From Alternaria dauci (lineage: Eukaryota; Ascomycota; Dothideomycetes; Pleosporales; Pleosporaceae): a stretch of 64,000 nucleotides of DNA. A program made the translations under genes and the position numbers. The notes below the pieces were generated by a model. That model made no database searches, was not told the DNA's origin, and worked only from the letters and a program-made list of their open reading frames with translations. The DNA lies in NCBI RefSeq assembly GCF_042100115.1, contig NC_091279.1:1674001-1738000 (forward strand), in the 5' to 3' direction. This document shows, in pieces, positions 11,178-22,730 of this stretch. Position 1 is the first letter of the stretch. Every line of letters starts with the position of its first letter.

Positions 11178-13125
11178 CTACCCCTTTTTGTTGAACTGCT
11201 TGAGTTTCTCTTGCACGGCTTTCTTGACGTCGAATCCTTGCATCACACTGCCCCTTCTCTTACGTTGCTCTATTTCTGCTTTTACTTCTGCTACTATCTC
11301 GTCAATCTCTGCTTCAGGATCGTCTGCAATACCCAAGAGAGGCATCTTAGCATTGGTAACACTCTCTGCTGAGTTGGTTCTTGCCAGCCTTTCTCTTTGG
11401 ATTTCTTCACGTGCTGCCTTCTCGATCGTAGGATCATCGTAGGTGTTGGCTGCGGCCGGTGGTGTTCGTGCTGACTGGCGCTGAACCAGTTGCTTCCGGA
11501 AGGGGAACGACCGCGAGAATAGCGCAAAGGATGCGGCGACGCCGACGAGGGCGTAGAAGTATACCCTTGCCCAGACCTTGATCGTGTCGGAGAAACCGAG
11601 CAAGATGAAGGGTGCGACAACGTACGCGAAGACAATCTGCGTGAGGAGAAAGGTAAACAGGTCGTAGTATTTCTTCGAGGGTAGTGGCGATTTCCCGTCG
11701 GGCGTCATGAACAGTGGGCGAATCAAACGGCGCCCATCTGGAATGTGTTAGCATGCGATGCATGGGGCATACGGTTGGCAGCTTACTCTTTGCAGCAGTC
11801 TGTACAAAGGCAGCTAGGACAAATGCAAGGTAGTAGCCAGGGTAAAAGCCGTGCCAAAAGGCACTGGTCACAAAGGTTGCTAGAGTAGCTCTGAAGCCAG
11901 GTTTCTTGCCTTTTGGCGTGACTCGAAGATACATGTAGTTCTTCAGCCAATTGTTAGTGTTGATGTTCCAAAAGCCAAGGTATGCGCGAGCATTCTGCGC
12001 ACTCTCGATTTCGAGTGGCATGATGTTGGTGAGACGGTCCCACTTGGGCCGGCCAGTCTTGGGATCAAGGCCGTTGTAGCCGATTCCTGAGAGAATGCAT
12101 GAGCCCTCGGACAGACTCCAAACTGCATAGTACTTCATGCGCGTAGTAAGGCCGAGCATGTAGAGCTGCCATACCCTACGGAAGAAGTTGTATCGCATGT
12201 ATTCGGTCCCAAGGAAGAAAGCTGGATAGTACCAGCTTGAGAATTTGATGAATGCAATGAGCCAGAGGGTACCGTAGACACCTTTGATAAAGGCAGGCAT
12301 GCCGCTGCGAGGAATCTTGCGCTTCTTGCGTGTTGGAGGCGCCTTGGATGGATCAGTGCCTGGGGGGAGGGTAAACATGGTCGTGGTGATGTACTGGCTG
12401 TAGTCGGCGTAGTCAAAAGCTGGGCCGGCCATGAGGGCAGGGAAGAAGAAGACGTAGCCAATGTAGTCGAGAACGCTGGGCATGGTCCGGATAGCGTGAT
12501 CTCGCTGGACCTGGCTAAGCTCAGAGTCTGGAAGTCGGCCGTCTTGAACGTTCCAGCAGAAGGCGGTAAGCTTCATGACCAAAACCATTTGAGCGCCTGT
12601 GATGTCGAAGACAGACGGATCGTTGACAGCCTGTCGGTAAATGTGATTGACCGACATGTGGGCCATGAGGAAGACGAAGCCGATCCATGGCATGTACGGA
12701 GAGTGGATCCTGGAGGAAATGAGGTAGGCACCGCCGGCACTGATGAGCATGGTTCGCAGGCCGGACCAAAGGTCAAAGAGTCCCACCAGGTAGAACATAG
12801 ACACGCTGAGATGGTTAACACTGGATGGTAACATGTCGCTGAGGAGGAGCCTCACCTTATCACAAAGACATTCTTCTTCCATGGATCCTTGTCCGATATT
12901 CTTTTCAGGACAGCAGCCAAGGGATAGGACAGGTAAAAAGAGAAGACGAGCTTCACTGGGCAGGGTCAGCAAAACAACAACCTCCATGGACATGTTGGAG
13001 ATGCTCACGCTCATCGGCCGAGTTACCAAGTAGACCAGCCACATATTCAAAAGCTTCGCCAGAGTCAGTACATGTGGCAGTGGCCTGGTTGGCTGATACG
13101 TACGTGCGTTGATGTAGGGCAACAT
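11178..13125 (-). CDS. ALE1: Lysophospholipid acyltransferase, MBOAT family (ALE1/LPT1-like)
   Basis: Five exons (13125-13104, 13053-13009, 12955-12856, 12805-11787, 11737-11178) give 581 aa. The N-terminus MLPYINAPFEYVAGLLG followed by DELKLVFSFYLSYPLA matches fungal Ale1 start to start, which fixes the first two tiny exons (22 and 45 nt). The MBOAT catalytic His is in SAFWHGFYPGYYLAF and the conserved Asn region is in LGFWNINTNNWLKNYMYL. Ale1 re-acylates lysophospholipids (broad head-group range) in the ER as part of the Lands cycle. Many membrane helices are visible. The hydrophilic C-terminal 80 residues end FNKKG, a possible lysine-based ER-retrieval tail. It is divergent from CWC27. Confidence 0.93.
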
Positions 13126-13493
13126 GATGCCAACTGTCAAGCTGGCGAAAAGCCAGGCCTAGGAATTAATGGCGTAGTGCAGGAGGGCACGGAGAGGGGA
13201 GGACAGGACAGGACAGGACAGCAACAGCGGTGTTATGTGCAGAGTATCAGCATCGTGTCGAGGGGTGAACGTGCAGATGACGGGTGCGGGTGCGGGTGTG
13301 GCTTCGCATACAGAGTGAAGAGGGAAAGCCAGGATGACGTCGTGGCACCATTGCTCGCGGCCCGTGCGGGAGTGGTCAGCTCTCACTGGCCAACATTTTT
13401 GAGACACGAGCTCCACGCGACTCTGCGCGCGCCATCGACGAGAGGGAATCACGGCGCATCTCGTCCAGCCAGTCCTGAGCACCCGTCGCCAAG
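13126..13493. promoter_or_regulatory. Divergent promoter of ALE1 and CWC27 with a GGACA repeat
   Basis: The 368 bp between the two ATGs must hold both promoters. It includes GGACA repeated four times at 13201-13220. No clear TATA box. Confidence 0.5.
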
Positions 13494-14948
13494 ATGAGCA
13501 CGACGTACAACCTCGAGCCGAACCCGACGGCCAAGGTCGTCCTCCACACCACGGCGGGCGACCTCGAGATGGAGCTCTTCGCCAAGCAGACGCCCGTAAC
13601 GTCGCGCAACTTCCTGCAGCTGTGTCTCGACGGCTACTACGACAACACCGTCTTCCACCGCCTCGTCAAGGGCTTCATCCTCCAGGGCGGCGACCCGACA
13701 GGCACGGGCCAGGGCGGCGAGAGCAGCTACGATGGCGAGCCCTTTGCGGACGAGTTCCACAGCCGGCTCAAGTACACGCGGCGGGGGCTGCTGGGCATGG
13801 CCAACACGGGCAACAGGGACGACAACGGCAGCCAGTTCTTCTTCACCCTGGCCGCGACGCCAGAGCTGCAGGACAAGAACACCATGTTTGGCCGCGTGGC
13901 CGGCGACACCATCTACAACCTGATGAACATGGCCGAGGCCGAGATACGCGACGGCACCGACGACCAGCCCATGTACCCCACCAAGATCACAGGCGCCGAG
14001 ATCATCGTCAACCCCTTCGACGACATGGTCAAGAGGGTGCAGCCGGCTGCGCGCACAGAGCCCGAGACGAACAAGGCCAAGAAGCCCAAGAGGAAGGCCG
14101 GCAACAACGTCCTCAGCTTTGGCGACGATGCAGCCGAGGCCGACGCTGCGCCCATTGCGAAGAAGCCCAAGTTCAACACCAAGCTGGTCAGTGCAGGCGA
14201 GGACAAGCCCGTGTCCAAGCCACCAGACGACACGCGAGAGATACCCATACGCAAGCCCTCCCGAAAGTCTCCACCGGCGTCTCCCCCACCCAAGCCCGCT
14301 CCGACAAAGGCCGCACCCAAACCACCACCCAAGCCCAAAGCCCAGACGCCGCCGCGCGAGCGCTCGCCCGAATCCGAGAAACGATCGAAGCTAGACCGCG
14401 TGAACCAGCAGATTGCCGACCTCAAGGCGTCCATGAAGCGCAACACGTCAGCCCAAGACACAGGGCCGGTCAAGAAGAAGTCACTACTCGAGGCCATGGT
14501 ACCAACGTCCACAACACGAGGACGCAAGCGAGGGGCTGGTGGCAACGCAAAGGACGAACAGTCTGCTCTGGACATCCTCTCCCGGTTCAAGTCGAAACTG
14601 GAATCAGCCGACTCCGCCTCAGTCCCCAAGGCCGCCACACCCACACTCCACGAGGACACAGCCAACGGCAACCCCAGCGGAGATGCGAACGAAGCCAACG
14701 AAGACGACGAGGCTGCCTGTGACTTGCATTTTATAGTAGGTTGTCAGTCCTGTAAAGCCTGGGACAAGCAGGATGAAGACGAGTCAGATGACGATGCAGG
14801 GTGGATGTCGCATTCGCTGAGTTTCGCAAAAGACAGATTAGGCAAAGATCTCGAGTGGAAGCGGAAGAACGAAGAGGAGCTGTTGGTCATTGATCCAAGA
14901 GAGGAAGCAAAACGACATAAAGCCGAAGGCAAAAAGGTCAGGAGGTAA
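13494..14948 (+). CDS. CWC27: Spliceosome-associated cyclophilin CWC27
   Basis: Intronless, 484 aa. Residues about 1-175 form a cyclophilin domain (FHRLVKGFILQGGDPTGTGQ, then DNGSQFFFTL). The rest is charged and low complexity, with a conserved end typical of CWC27: WMSHSLSFAKDRLGKD followed by DPREEAKRHK. Cwc27 joins the activated spliceosome with Cwc22. At the position of the cyclophilin A active-site Trp the sequence reads TPELQDKNTMFG, with Glu instead; human CWC27 also has Glu there and is reported to lack isomerase activity, so this copy is probably a non-catalytic scaffold. The 5' half is very GC-rich, giving long shadow frames on both strands. Confidence 0.95.
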   Translation: MSTTYNLEPNPTAKVVLHTTAGDLEMELFAKQTPVTSRNFLQLCLDGYYDNTVFHRLVKGFILQGGDPTGTGQGGESSYDGEPFADEFHSRLKYTRRGLLGMANTGNRDDNGSQFFFTLAATPELQDKNTMFGRVAGDTIYNLMNMAEAEIRDGTDDQPMYPTKITGAEIIVNPFDDMVKRVQPAARTEPETNKAKKPKRKAGNNVLSFGDDAAEADAAPIAKKPKFNTKLVSAGEDKPVSKPPDDTREIPIRKPSRKSPPASPPPKPAPTKAAPKPPPKPKAQTPPRERSPESEKRSKLDRVNQQIADLKASMKRNTSAQDTGPVKKKSLLEAMVPTSTTRGRKRGAGGNAKDEQSALDILSRFKSKLESADSASVPKAATPTLHEDTANGNPSGDANEANEDDEAACDLHFIVGCQSCKAWDKQDEDESDDDAGWMSHSLSFAKDRLGKDLEWKRKNEEELLVIDPREEAKRHKAEGKKVRR

Positions 14949-15651
14949 CGAGATAGTGGGAAAGCAATCACGGTCAAGTTCTAATGTAGTACCGGTGCCC
15001 TGGAGTTTGCGACGTTCATCGAACCGGACCTGTCATGGGCCTAGGAATGCTTGAAGATTCTGGACTTGAACACGGTCCCTCGGGCGCGTGAGAACGATGG
15101 CAGCAGCGAACCAATTTCTAGATTCATGGAGCCATCCCCAACCACCATCTCATTGTACGGACTAGGTGCTTTCGTGGGTCGCGCGTTCTATTTGTCGTCC
15201 TCCATACATGCATCTCATGTAACAGACCGCCCTGTGTGGACCATGCGCCGCTTGACAAGTTTCTCAGCCTTTACCGTATCTATCCAGTGGAAGGTACGTG
15301 GGCGGGGTGAAGGCAGAGAAAGGCACGGGACTGCGTTGTGGCCCGCCGTTTTTAGCCATCGCCTTCACTCTCCTCCTCGTTCATCTCGGACACTCCACCG
15401 TCATCAATTCTACTGAACGTTTGACTACCTCAACACGCTGGCAGCGGTATTTCACGACTTCGCGATCCCGCATAACAGCTCTGTCAGTTCCTTCAAAAAA
15501 AAGTGAGTTTTACGCTACACTGGGACTGTGCCAGTCAACAGGCGCGCGTTTCTTATAGCCGTCGCAATTGCTACTACAGCTCTTCCCCCAATTGCCCGAA
15601 ACAACGTGGAGGTGCCTGGCCTTGTTGACAGCCTGCAGTACTATCGCCAAA
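14949..15651. other. Intergenic, CWC27 to Myb-like gene
   Basis: Holds the 3' end of CWC27 and the promoter of the next gene. Overlapping short frames lack protein-like content. Confidence 0.4.
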
Positions 15652-16183
15652 ATGCCCGTCAACTGGAACGATAAAGACGTGCTCGAGCGCCTCTTGATCG
15701 CGACTCTCGCCTCACTCGACAACAAGGTAGCTGAAACTATCCACCGCTGCTTTCCTGTTACAGTCACACTGACCTCGGCCTCGCGCAGATCAACATCCAC
15801 GAAATTGCCCGTATCTATGGCGAAGACATGACCTATCACGCCCTCGAGAACCGGATGCGTAGATACAAGAAGGAGGCTATTGCACTCAAGGACGGAGCGG
15901 CAGGTTCTGAGGGCGCTGCGAAGAGCCCGTTGAAGACGCGTGTAAAGAAGAGCGACACTGGTCCTCCCAAGGGTGGTATGCGTTGCAAAGGCCCTCTATC
16001 ACTGTTTCCCTCGTACTAATTCGGCATATAGCTGTCAAGACTGGACGAATTATTAAGAAGAAGGCGGCTAATGCCACGAAGATCAAGTCTGAGCCGCTCA
16101 TCGAGGAAGAGCTGCTCGACGATATGGGTGAGCAGGCGGTTGGCGACGATGAAGCGCTCGGTGAAGTTGATGAGTTTGTTTGA
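15652..16183 (+). CDS. Small Myb/SANT-like DNA-binding domain protein
   Basis: Three exons (15652-15726, 15789-15975, 16032-16183) give 137 aa. Residues 1-55 (MPVNWNDKDVLERLLIATLA, then INIHEIARIYGEDMTYHALE and NRMRRYKKEA) match the pattern of the small fungal Myb-like domain: Trp near the start, a helix, then a second helix ending in a basic recognition region. The middle is basic (KTGRIIKKKAANATK) and the tail is acidic. Such short proteins are numerous in Dothideomycetes and their targets are unknown. Its likely place is the nucleus. Splice borders are GT..AG and keep the frame across both introns. Confidence 0.7.
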
Positions 16184-18208
16184 GGCTGAACGGCACAAAC
16201 GCCCAACGGCTTGGTGTATCGCAAGCCATGACCAATCCGCCCTTCGATGTCGACGCGGAAACCATTGAGTTCAAGGGCTCTAAAAAAAAATTGCTAAAGT
16301 TCATCGAGTACGAGTCACCACCGACAATGCATGGAATCTTTCTGACACCACAGCTTAAAATTGCTGTGTTGACAAGGAGAAGAACTTTAGGAAATTTGTG
16401 ATGGATGCTCATGTCGCAACCGTGTCACTGAGCTACCAGTTAATATTTTACCTTCAGCCACTCCATATCACCCCAATAACTGATGCGAACACCATATGTG
16501 TCCAACACTAGCAGTTTTCTGCGGCAAACACACTCTAGTGTTTACAGTTTCGCCGTTCAAACATGGACAAAGGATCAACCAGGAAGCTGACATTAGCAAC
16601 ACAATTCTGCTGCGGTTTTGGGTATGCAGCACACATGTGCATTGGTATAGCCGGACAAATAAGCACTTACCGTCCCACTCGAGCACCCAATCCAGCAAGG
16701 CAAACGCTAGGGGATATATGCAGAAGACTGCACACGAGCTATACCTGTGTGTTTGTGCCAAGATTAGCCGAGAAAGCGTCCATGCTGGTTATGGACCGTT
16801 GTGTCGGACTAATAACCTCACATCGATGTTGCTCTTTGCCTGCATATTCGACATATTTGCAGATCATCCACTACCGGCTAGCCCAAGCATGAAGAGAAGA
16901 CCTACTTGAGCTCGAACATCTCAGCCTGATGTTAATACATTCAGTCTCTCGCAAAACCTATCCATCATAGCTTCTCTTTGCTTCGTCGTCGCGGTTCTCG
17001 CTTCAGCAAGTGTGAACCAATTTGCCGCTACGTTAATCAACAACACAACTTATAAACATATTGTTGTAGGCTCTAGACCTAGCAGTAGACCGCTTGTTTC
17101 CAATCTTGCCAAGGCCGCCGTATTAGACAGCAAGTTCAGAGTAGGATAGACAAGGGGTTCGCGAGTTGTGATGCAAGCTCGTTTCCAAAAGTGCCTAGAG
17201 GCTTTTCAGTGCTGCCTACTATAGTTACCAGTAAGAAGGCTATCAATGATGTACTCGCTGACATGTAGAGTCCGTATAGCCTGTTGTCCAGAACGACACT
17301 AGGTTTAGCTAATTTATAGTAGATTGCACAGGGCACTCAAACAGTAAGTATAAAAATAAAGAATAAGGCCATTACGACCATACACAACTTGTATCTGTAT
17401 GATATGTTTCACCTTAGCTTCTATCTATTGTGTTTCATCTTATCGTCTCTGCGAAATGTCTCTCTTCACCTCCACCAAACTACGCACTACAACCGTACCC
17501 ACCCTCTGCCCAACTCAATCTCTTCAGGTTCCTCAACCTAAACAAACTCCACCCCATATCATACGATCATCCATCAGCCGAGTTACCCTCTTCTGTCGAA
17601 GGATTCCGTACGAATAGAAAAGGACCTTACAAGGTTAGCTCTCAAGAATGTTGGTATACCAAATGCCATGGTCAGCATTTGCTAACAAGTGTGCATCAAG
17701 AAGATGAACACTTTAAAGAAATAGCACACGCTCGCAGTATCTGCACCTACACGGCTTGTGAAAGAAGACAGGGGAAGGCGATACACCAACTTCTCTCTAT
17801 TGCCGAGACAGAATCTTCCACTGTCTATTCCGCTGATTCGGCGTCAGGTCTTCTCGCGCCAGACCTCGGGTCCTGAATGAAGCGTCATTCTTCGCGTCCG
17901 GCGCACCCTTGCCAAAGTTTGAGAGATTGTCGGAGGTGCGATGCTAACACATCGCTCCTCCCCCCACACACCTGAACTTTGCGACTTCCACCACACAGAT
18001 GCCATCTTCCTTCCCATATCGCCGCATATCACCTGCCTCGGGAAGCTCGCTTGCGGCCATGGCTACTTATAAGAAATCACCCTTCCGCCCGTCCCTCTCT
18101 CCCCACGTCCCTCCCCATTCTTCCAGCGCCGCAACTCTGACGGCGCAGCATTTCATAGCGAACAGTATCGGATTTCTCACGTCAGGAGCACCATTCTCAT
18201 ACGAAACC
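16184..18208. other. Long gene-poor stretch
   Basis: Two kilobases, AT-richer than the flanks between about 16,400 and 17,700, with only short frames. The longest (17430-17876, +) starts at a GTG and has no domain. Parts near 17,000-17,400 look like degraded non-coding or transposon-derived DNA, but I see no terminal repeats or transposase motif. The last 300 bp are the likely promoter of the next gene. Confidence 0.4.
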
Positions 18209-19027
18209 ATGCGCTTGACGTCGCTTCTTGTCGTGTCACTCTCACCTGCCTCAATTTTCGCCAAATGCGTGCCGCGAGCCGACGACATCAAGACTGACGA
18301 GCAGTGCACTGCCAGCCTCTCATACACCGGTTTCGGCAGGGCAACCATTACGTTCATAGACCCAGGAACCAACGCGTCATTGGACTACGCCATTGTCACC
18401 AAGTACACCACTTATTACCCGGACATCCTCGCCAATGCTCTGGTGGCCAATGGCTACGACACTACCGTGCTCGAGAGTGATGGACTACGTGGCTGGACTA
18501 AATACAGATCCGTGTATAGAACACTGGGTATAGACTTCCACAACCACCGTGGCGATATCTACTGGAAACAGAGGGACGCGACATATGCACCATCGCTCAC
18601 AAGCCGAGCACCCAGCGAGGACGCGTTCAGCGACATCACGAAAATCCTCATGCGCAACCCGCCCGCTGGGGACGTCTACATGCTCTGCACCATCATCCTT
18701 GCGTGGACAACCAGCCTACTGGGCTACATGCTCTTCATGGTGCTGCTCATGGCCTGCATTAAGAAGTGTGATCGGAACACGAACAAGTCAAAGGGCGATG
18801 AGGCTGATGAGGGTATCGAGCTCGACTCACTGGAAGTGTCTAATAGTCACAGCTTGCCGGACACTATCACTGCAACGACGCCCTTCGACGACGTCAAATA
18901 CAACTACACCAGCCCTTCGCCTAGTCGCAGACTTACGACTGGCACGGTCCACTCCGATTTTCTTCCCACGTACTCTCGACAACAAAGTGAATATGGGGTA
19001 AAATTCGACAACATCCGGCTTGACTGA
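18209..19027 (+). CDS. Predicted type I single-pass membrane protein, unknown family
   Basis: A 272 aa protein from the ATG at 18209, chosen because it opens a good signal peptide (MRLTSLLVVSLSPASIFAKC). The frame continues upstream to an ATG at 17999, but the extra 70 residues are Ser/Pro-rich and would bury the signal. The ectodomain (about 160 aa) holds paired Cys (KCV, QCT) and an NAS glycosylation site. A membrane helix lies around residues 165-195 (CTIILAWTTSLLGYMLFMVL), and the basic KKCDRN is consistent with a cytosolic C-terminus. That tail ends in Ser/Thr/Tyr-rich sequence with TYSRQQSEYG. I do not recognise a family. Confidence 0.7.
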   Translation: MRLTSLLVVSLSPASIFAKCVPRADDIKTDEQCTASLSYTGFGRATITFIDPGTNASLDYAIVTKYTTYYPDILANALVANGYDTTVLESDGLRGWTKYRSVYRTLGIDFHNHRGDIYWKQRDATYAPSLTSRAPSEDAFSDITKILMRNPPAGDVYMLCTIILAWTTSLLGYMLFMVLLMACIKKCDRNTNKSKGDEADEGIELDSLEVSNSHSLPDTITATTPFDDVKYNYTSPSPSRRLTTGTVHSDFLPTYSRQQSEYGVKFDNIRLD

Positions 19028-19928
19028 TGCTTTCTGGCGATGTTGGGGCAGGTTGTTCGATGGCTGCATGCCGTTCCTCCGGTTCTTGGTCCACGTTTGC
19101 ATAGTTTCGAAAGACGTGTTTGTTTTGTTACAATTGAGCATGTTGCGAGCTTGTGTTGTGGCCAGGCGTACATTCTCTGGCTTCGCGTCCTCTCTGTCTC
19201 CTGTCACTGTTCGTAGCTTGTCCTTAATATCCCTACATCGTCTTTCATAAGAGCAACTGTAATGTACACGTGTCAAGTAGTGACCGTGATGTGAACCGTC
19301 GGAAGTTCCGTACGGACAGCATTCGGGAATAGCATCGCCCTGCTGTCGTGTTTGTGGAGCATAGCCACTTTCAGTCTGCCCGTCAACGCCCAACCCAGAC
19401 TTCGGGTGAGGCTTAGTGACACGGCGTCTGCCTGACACATCCTCAAACACGTCTGATGAGTTCATTTCGGACGTGATTCTCCACGCGCGCAGTCACTGCT
19501 ACACGGAGAGACACCTTGGGTCGATGGCGGTGGCGATGCGCGGGTCCACGCGAATTTACGTGCTCGTGCCGACCTGCGAAAATGGCTTTGGCTAGTCCTG
19601 AGGGCTGAGGGGAGGTACCAACCGAAGGGGTACGTGCTGCTCGCGGGAGCGGCCAAGCAAAACATCTAGCATGTTGTCGTACAACATGGAGCGGAAGTAA
19701 GCAGGCTGTGAAGACGGCCGAATCGCCAACGTCCAGACAATGTCGACAAAACCGTCAAACCTTGACTGAATGAATGCAAGACGATTAACAAGAGATGTTT
19801 AATTTATAAATCGAATGAGATTACATGACAGGCTACAAAAGTCGGGCCCTGGCCACTAGATACAAGTAAAAGTCCACGGGCAGATAGGGCAACGATTCCT
19901 TTCCGTTTGCTCATCATGCTCCCACTCA
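19028..19928. other. Intergenic, converging 3' ends
   Basis: Both flanking genes end into this 0.9 kb. Frames such as 18827-19465 (minus) overlap the upstream gene and look like shadows. No RNA gene found. Confidence 0.4.
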
Positions 19929-20815
19929 CTACATCTCGTACCTCGCTTGCGCTGCCCTGTCCTCCGGTGGGTTATGCGCATGAGCCCCAGCTGCGTGCTG
20001 CGGATCCAACTCTACCAAGCTCTCAGGTGGTGCCTCGTTCAGAGGGGGTGCGTAAGGACCATCTTTGTACTGCTCAGCGACTGGAGAACTGGGTGTTCTG
20101 GGTGGAGCGACCTCCTTCTTGTAGCGACGGAACAAGAGAAACCCAATGATCAACCCGAGCAGAAGTGCAACGGGTATTCCGATGCCAACGCCGATTTTTG
20201 CTGATTTGGGGAAGCTGCCCGTATGCGAGGCTGTGCTGGGCATGGGTACATGTGTTGATAGACTGGTTTGTGTCGCTGTTGGTAGAGTTGTTGGTGTCGA
20301 GCTCCCAGCGGCGAAGGAAAAGGATGTGGCGGAGGTCGTTGAGCTTGACAGGAGTGAAGAAGAAGCAAGCAACATTGATCCCGATGCCGCGTTGGCATTT
20401 TCCTCGAGGTAGAGATACTGACTGAAATCGACTGGTTCCAATTCACCCTCGATGTAGAGAGTCAGTTGGCATAGATTTGACAACGTTAGGTTAAAGTCAG
20501 TTGAGATGGACCGCCATTCTGCGGTAGACTTGTTCACGACACTCTCTGCTCAATACTATCAGTCAGCGTTACTCTAATAAATGCCAGGGATGATGGTTTC
20601 GTACGTGAGATGTACTGCTGGTCCCCGATGAGTACGCCAGTCGTCCGGTTTGCTTGCCATAGAAGAACAGATATGGCGATGCCGATCGGTGGAGCTGTGT
20701 AGTGGATGATGAGATCCTCACCTAGATAGTATACGCGTACATCGCTAAAGTCTAAACGGTTGTCAAGCTTTGACGGCGGAAAGATGAATCTTGTAATTTC
20801 TGAAGTCATGGACAT
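19929..20815 (-). CDS. Ser/Thr-rich single-pass membrane protein with short ectodomain
   Basis: Two exons (20815-20605, 20545-19929; 59 bp intron) give 275 aa. A beta-rich N-terminal domain of about 115 aa (YYLGEDLIIHYTAP, LLWQANRTTG with an N-glycosylation site) leads to a Ser/Thr-rich stalk, a membrane helix (IGVGIGIPVALLLGLIIGFL) and a basic stop-transfer RRYKK. The tail is Pro-rich. This layout resembles the many fungal surface proteins of the Mid2/WSC-like type without a named domain. No signal peptide is visible from the ATG at 20815, so an extra upstream exon or a later mature start is possible. The role may be cell-wall sensing, inferred from layout only. Confidence 0.65.
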
Positions 20816-21785
20816 GATTCCAATGGGGACAACTCAAGCTCTCTGCAAAGACAGTACCAAACAGGAAGAAGCAATGTTCAGAGAGGTGATTAGGCGGGGG
20901 GTTAGGGAGTGAGTCCGACCATAGGGCGTAAGCGAATGAAGGCAGGGTGAATTGAAAGGAGCAAGTGAGTGGGACTGGTGCAGGCGGCTTGTGCAAGCAA
21001 AACACTTCAAGGCGGTGCGTGGGGGCTGGAAGCACGTGTGCGCAAAACCATGCTTGAGGCTTCCGGGATGAGAATCACGACAGTGATGTGGATGCCATGA
21101 GGGAACAGAAGGTCGGCGGGCTGATGTTCGTCTCCTATACAACGACGGTTTCTCGTTGGATAAAAGGGTGGCAGGAGTGAGTATCGGTATGCGCACGGAA
21201 CACATGTCGATGAGGATCAGGAGCGTCACATCACGCATGTGGCAGACGTTTGGGTGGGCAGGCCTCTGAAATTGCGTCTGACGATCTGGGGCTGGCAACA
21301 GGCGCAGGTACTGGTTGTCCACCGTGTCGGTGAAGGTCTTGTGCGACCTCTTCAGCCTAGTAGGCAGCTGATAGGGCTAAGTCAATATCTTGCTTCTCCG
21401 TGACGATAAACATCTTGCCGGACACGGCATGCCCAACGTCTCGAGGTATGACTTGTGCGGAACCCCGTGCGGGTGCCGGTGTATATATATTTACCGTGGG
21501 GCGTAAGGCTGCGCGATTCACAGCGTGTGGTTGTGGGCGTGTGTTGAGCAACAAGGGTTGCCCGGCTCGTTGAGGAATGCGACCCCTTTGTTTGCGCGCG
21601 TGGCTGCATATCCTGTACCACGTCGTCACACGGAGCCTTTTCGTTTGTGCCTTCCGCTTGCGTTACCCGCACCACTCACTTCCGAAAGTGGCAGGGGTCC
21701 TCCAAGAGGCATTCTAGGCCTGTGCCGGCTTCGAGACTGTATAGCTCAAGGCGACCGGCACTCGTTTGCCAACCTACGCCTCAGT
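20816..21785. other. Divergent promoter region, membrane protein and GT32 gene
   Basis: Nearly 1 kb between two divergent starts. A frame in register with the GT32 gene extends upstream from 21786 to 21525 but has no ATG in good context and no family match. A TATA-like run (GTGTATATATATTTA) lies at 21479-21493. Confidence 0.45.
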
Positions 21786-22730
21786 ATGTTAGCACAGCTG
21801 CATTTCAGATTTCTCAGCTATCACTCACTCTTCGCCTTGTGTGTCATCTTCCTCATCTACCAGCTCTGCACTCTCCGCTCCGTCCGAGAAAATGTTGCAG
21901 TGCACATCCACGGCGCCACGGCAACACCAAAATATGAAGGAATTCCAAAGATCATTTGGTACAAACTAGGCCCTCGTGGCCTCTCAGATGAAGCGCGGAA
22001 CTGGGCCGATAGTTGCATCAAGCCCAATCCCGAATACAAAGCACGCTTCATGACCGATGAGAGCAGCGACGACTATGTCCGCAAGGCATTCGCGTCGCGG
22101 CCCGACATTGTCAATAACTTCCTTGCGCTCCCAGTTCCTATATGGAAGGCGGATATCCTGCGTTACCTGCTACTCTGGGACCAGGGTGGCATCTGGTTTG
22201 ATCTCGATGTTTCTTGTGAGGGCCTACCCATCGACGATTGGATCCCAGCCGAGTACAAAGAAAACACGAGCCTTGTTGTGGGCTGGGAATTCGATCACGG
22301 GTGGCCGGGTAACTACCTGCACCAATTGGAAATATGGGCCATCATGGCAAAGCCGAGATCACCACATCTGATGCAGTGCATCAACGACATCCTGCAAGAG
22401 CTGGCTGATAAGACGGCTGAGCACGGTATAGCAGTCGAAAATACTACAATGGATATCATGGGAGACACAGTCGACTTTACCGGCCCAAGGCGTCTGACGA
22501 GTGCGGTGTACAAGAGTCTGGGGGGCGTGCTGAACCGCAATCTAGTGGGAAGTGACACGGAGGAGCTTCTGCAACCTAAGCTGGTCGGAGACGTCTTGTT
22601 CATGCCAGGTCGCTCTTTCGCGCCACTGACAAACACTTATAGCCCGGAAGAGGAAGCAATACTATCTCCACAGTTAGTAACCCACCACTACGCTGGAACG
22701 TGGAAGAACAGCCATGGTGGCGAGGATTGA
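21786..22730 (+). CDS. Glycosyltransferase family 32 protein (Och1/Sur1-type sugar transferase)
   Basis: Intronless, 314 aa. A type II membrane anchor lies at residues about 10-28 (LFALCVIFLIYQLCTL), fitting Golgi residence. The GT32 motifs follow: IPKIIWYKLG, then WKADILRYLLLWDQGGIWFD, whose FDLDV supplies the metal-binding DxD. Family members transfer mannose, galactose or related sugars from nucleotide-sugar donors onto N-glycans or sphingolipids. The C-terminal HHYAGTWK is also a common GT32 feature. Which acceptor it uses cannot be told. I placed the start at the ATG just before the anchor. Confidence 0.9.
   Translation: MLAQLHFRFLSYHSLFALCVIFLIYQLCTLRSVRENVAVHIHGATATPKYEGIPKIIWYKLGPRGLSDEARNWADSCIKPNPEYKARFMTDESSDDYVRKAFASRPDIVNNFLALPVPIWKADILRYLLLWDQGGIWFDLDVSCEGLPIDDWIPAEYKENTSLVVGWEFDHGWPGNYLHQLEIWAIMAKPRSPHLMQCINDILQELADKTAEHGIAVENTTMDIMGDTVDFTGPRRLTSAVYKSLGGVLNRNLVGSDTEELLQPKLVGDVLFMPGRSFAPLTNTYSPEEEAILSPQLVTHHYAGTWKNSHGGED

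Noticed and set aside
13622..14722. Long alternative-frame and antisense frames over CWC27 (also 13913-14698, minus)
   Set aside because: They result from the high GC content of the CWC27 gene; translations are Arg/His/Ser-rich and show no family.
16400..17700. AT-richer stretch as a possible transposon remnant
   Set aside because: No terminal inverted repeats, target-site duplication or transposase-like frame could be seen.
17999..18208. N-terminal extension of the type I membrane protein
   Set aside because: It would place 70 Ser/Pro-rich residues before a clear signal peptide.
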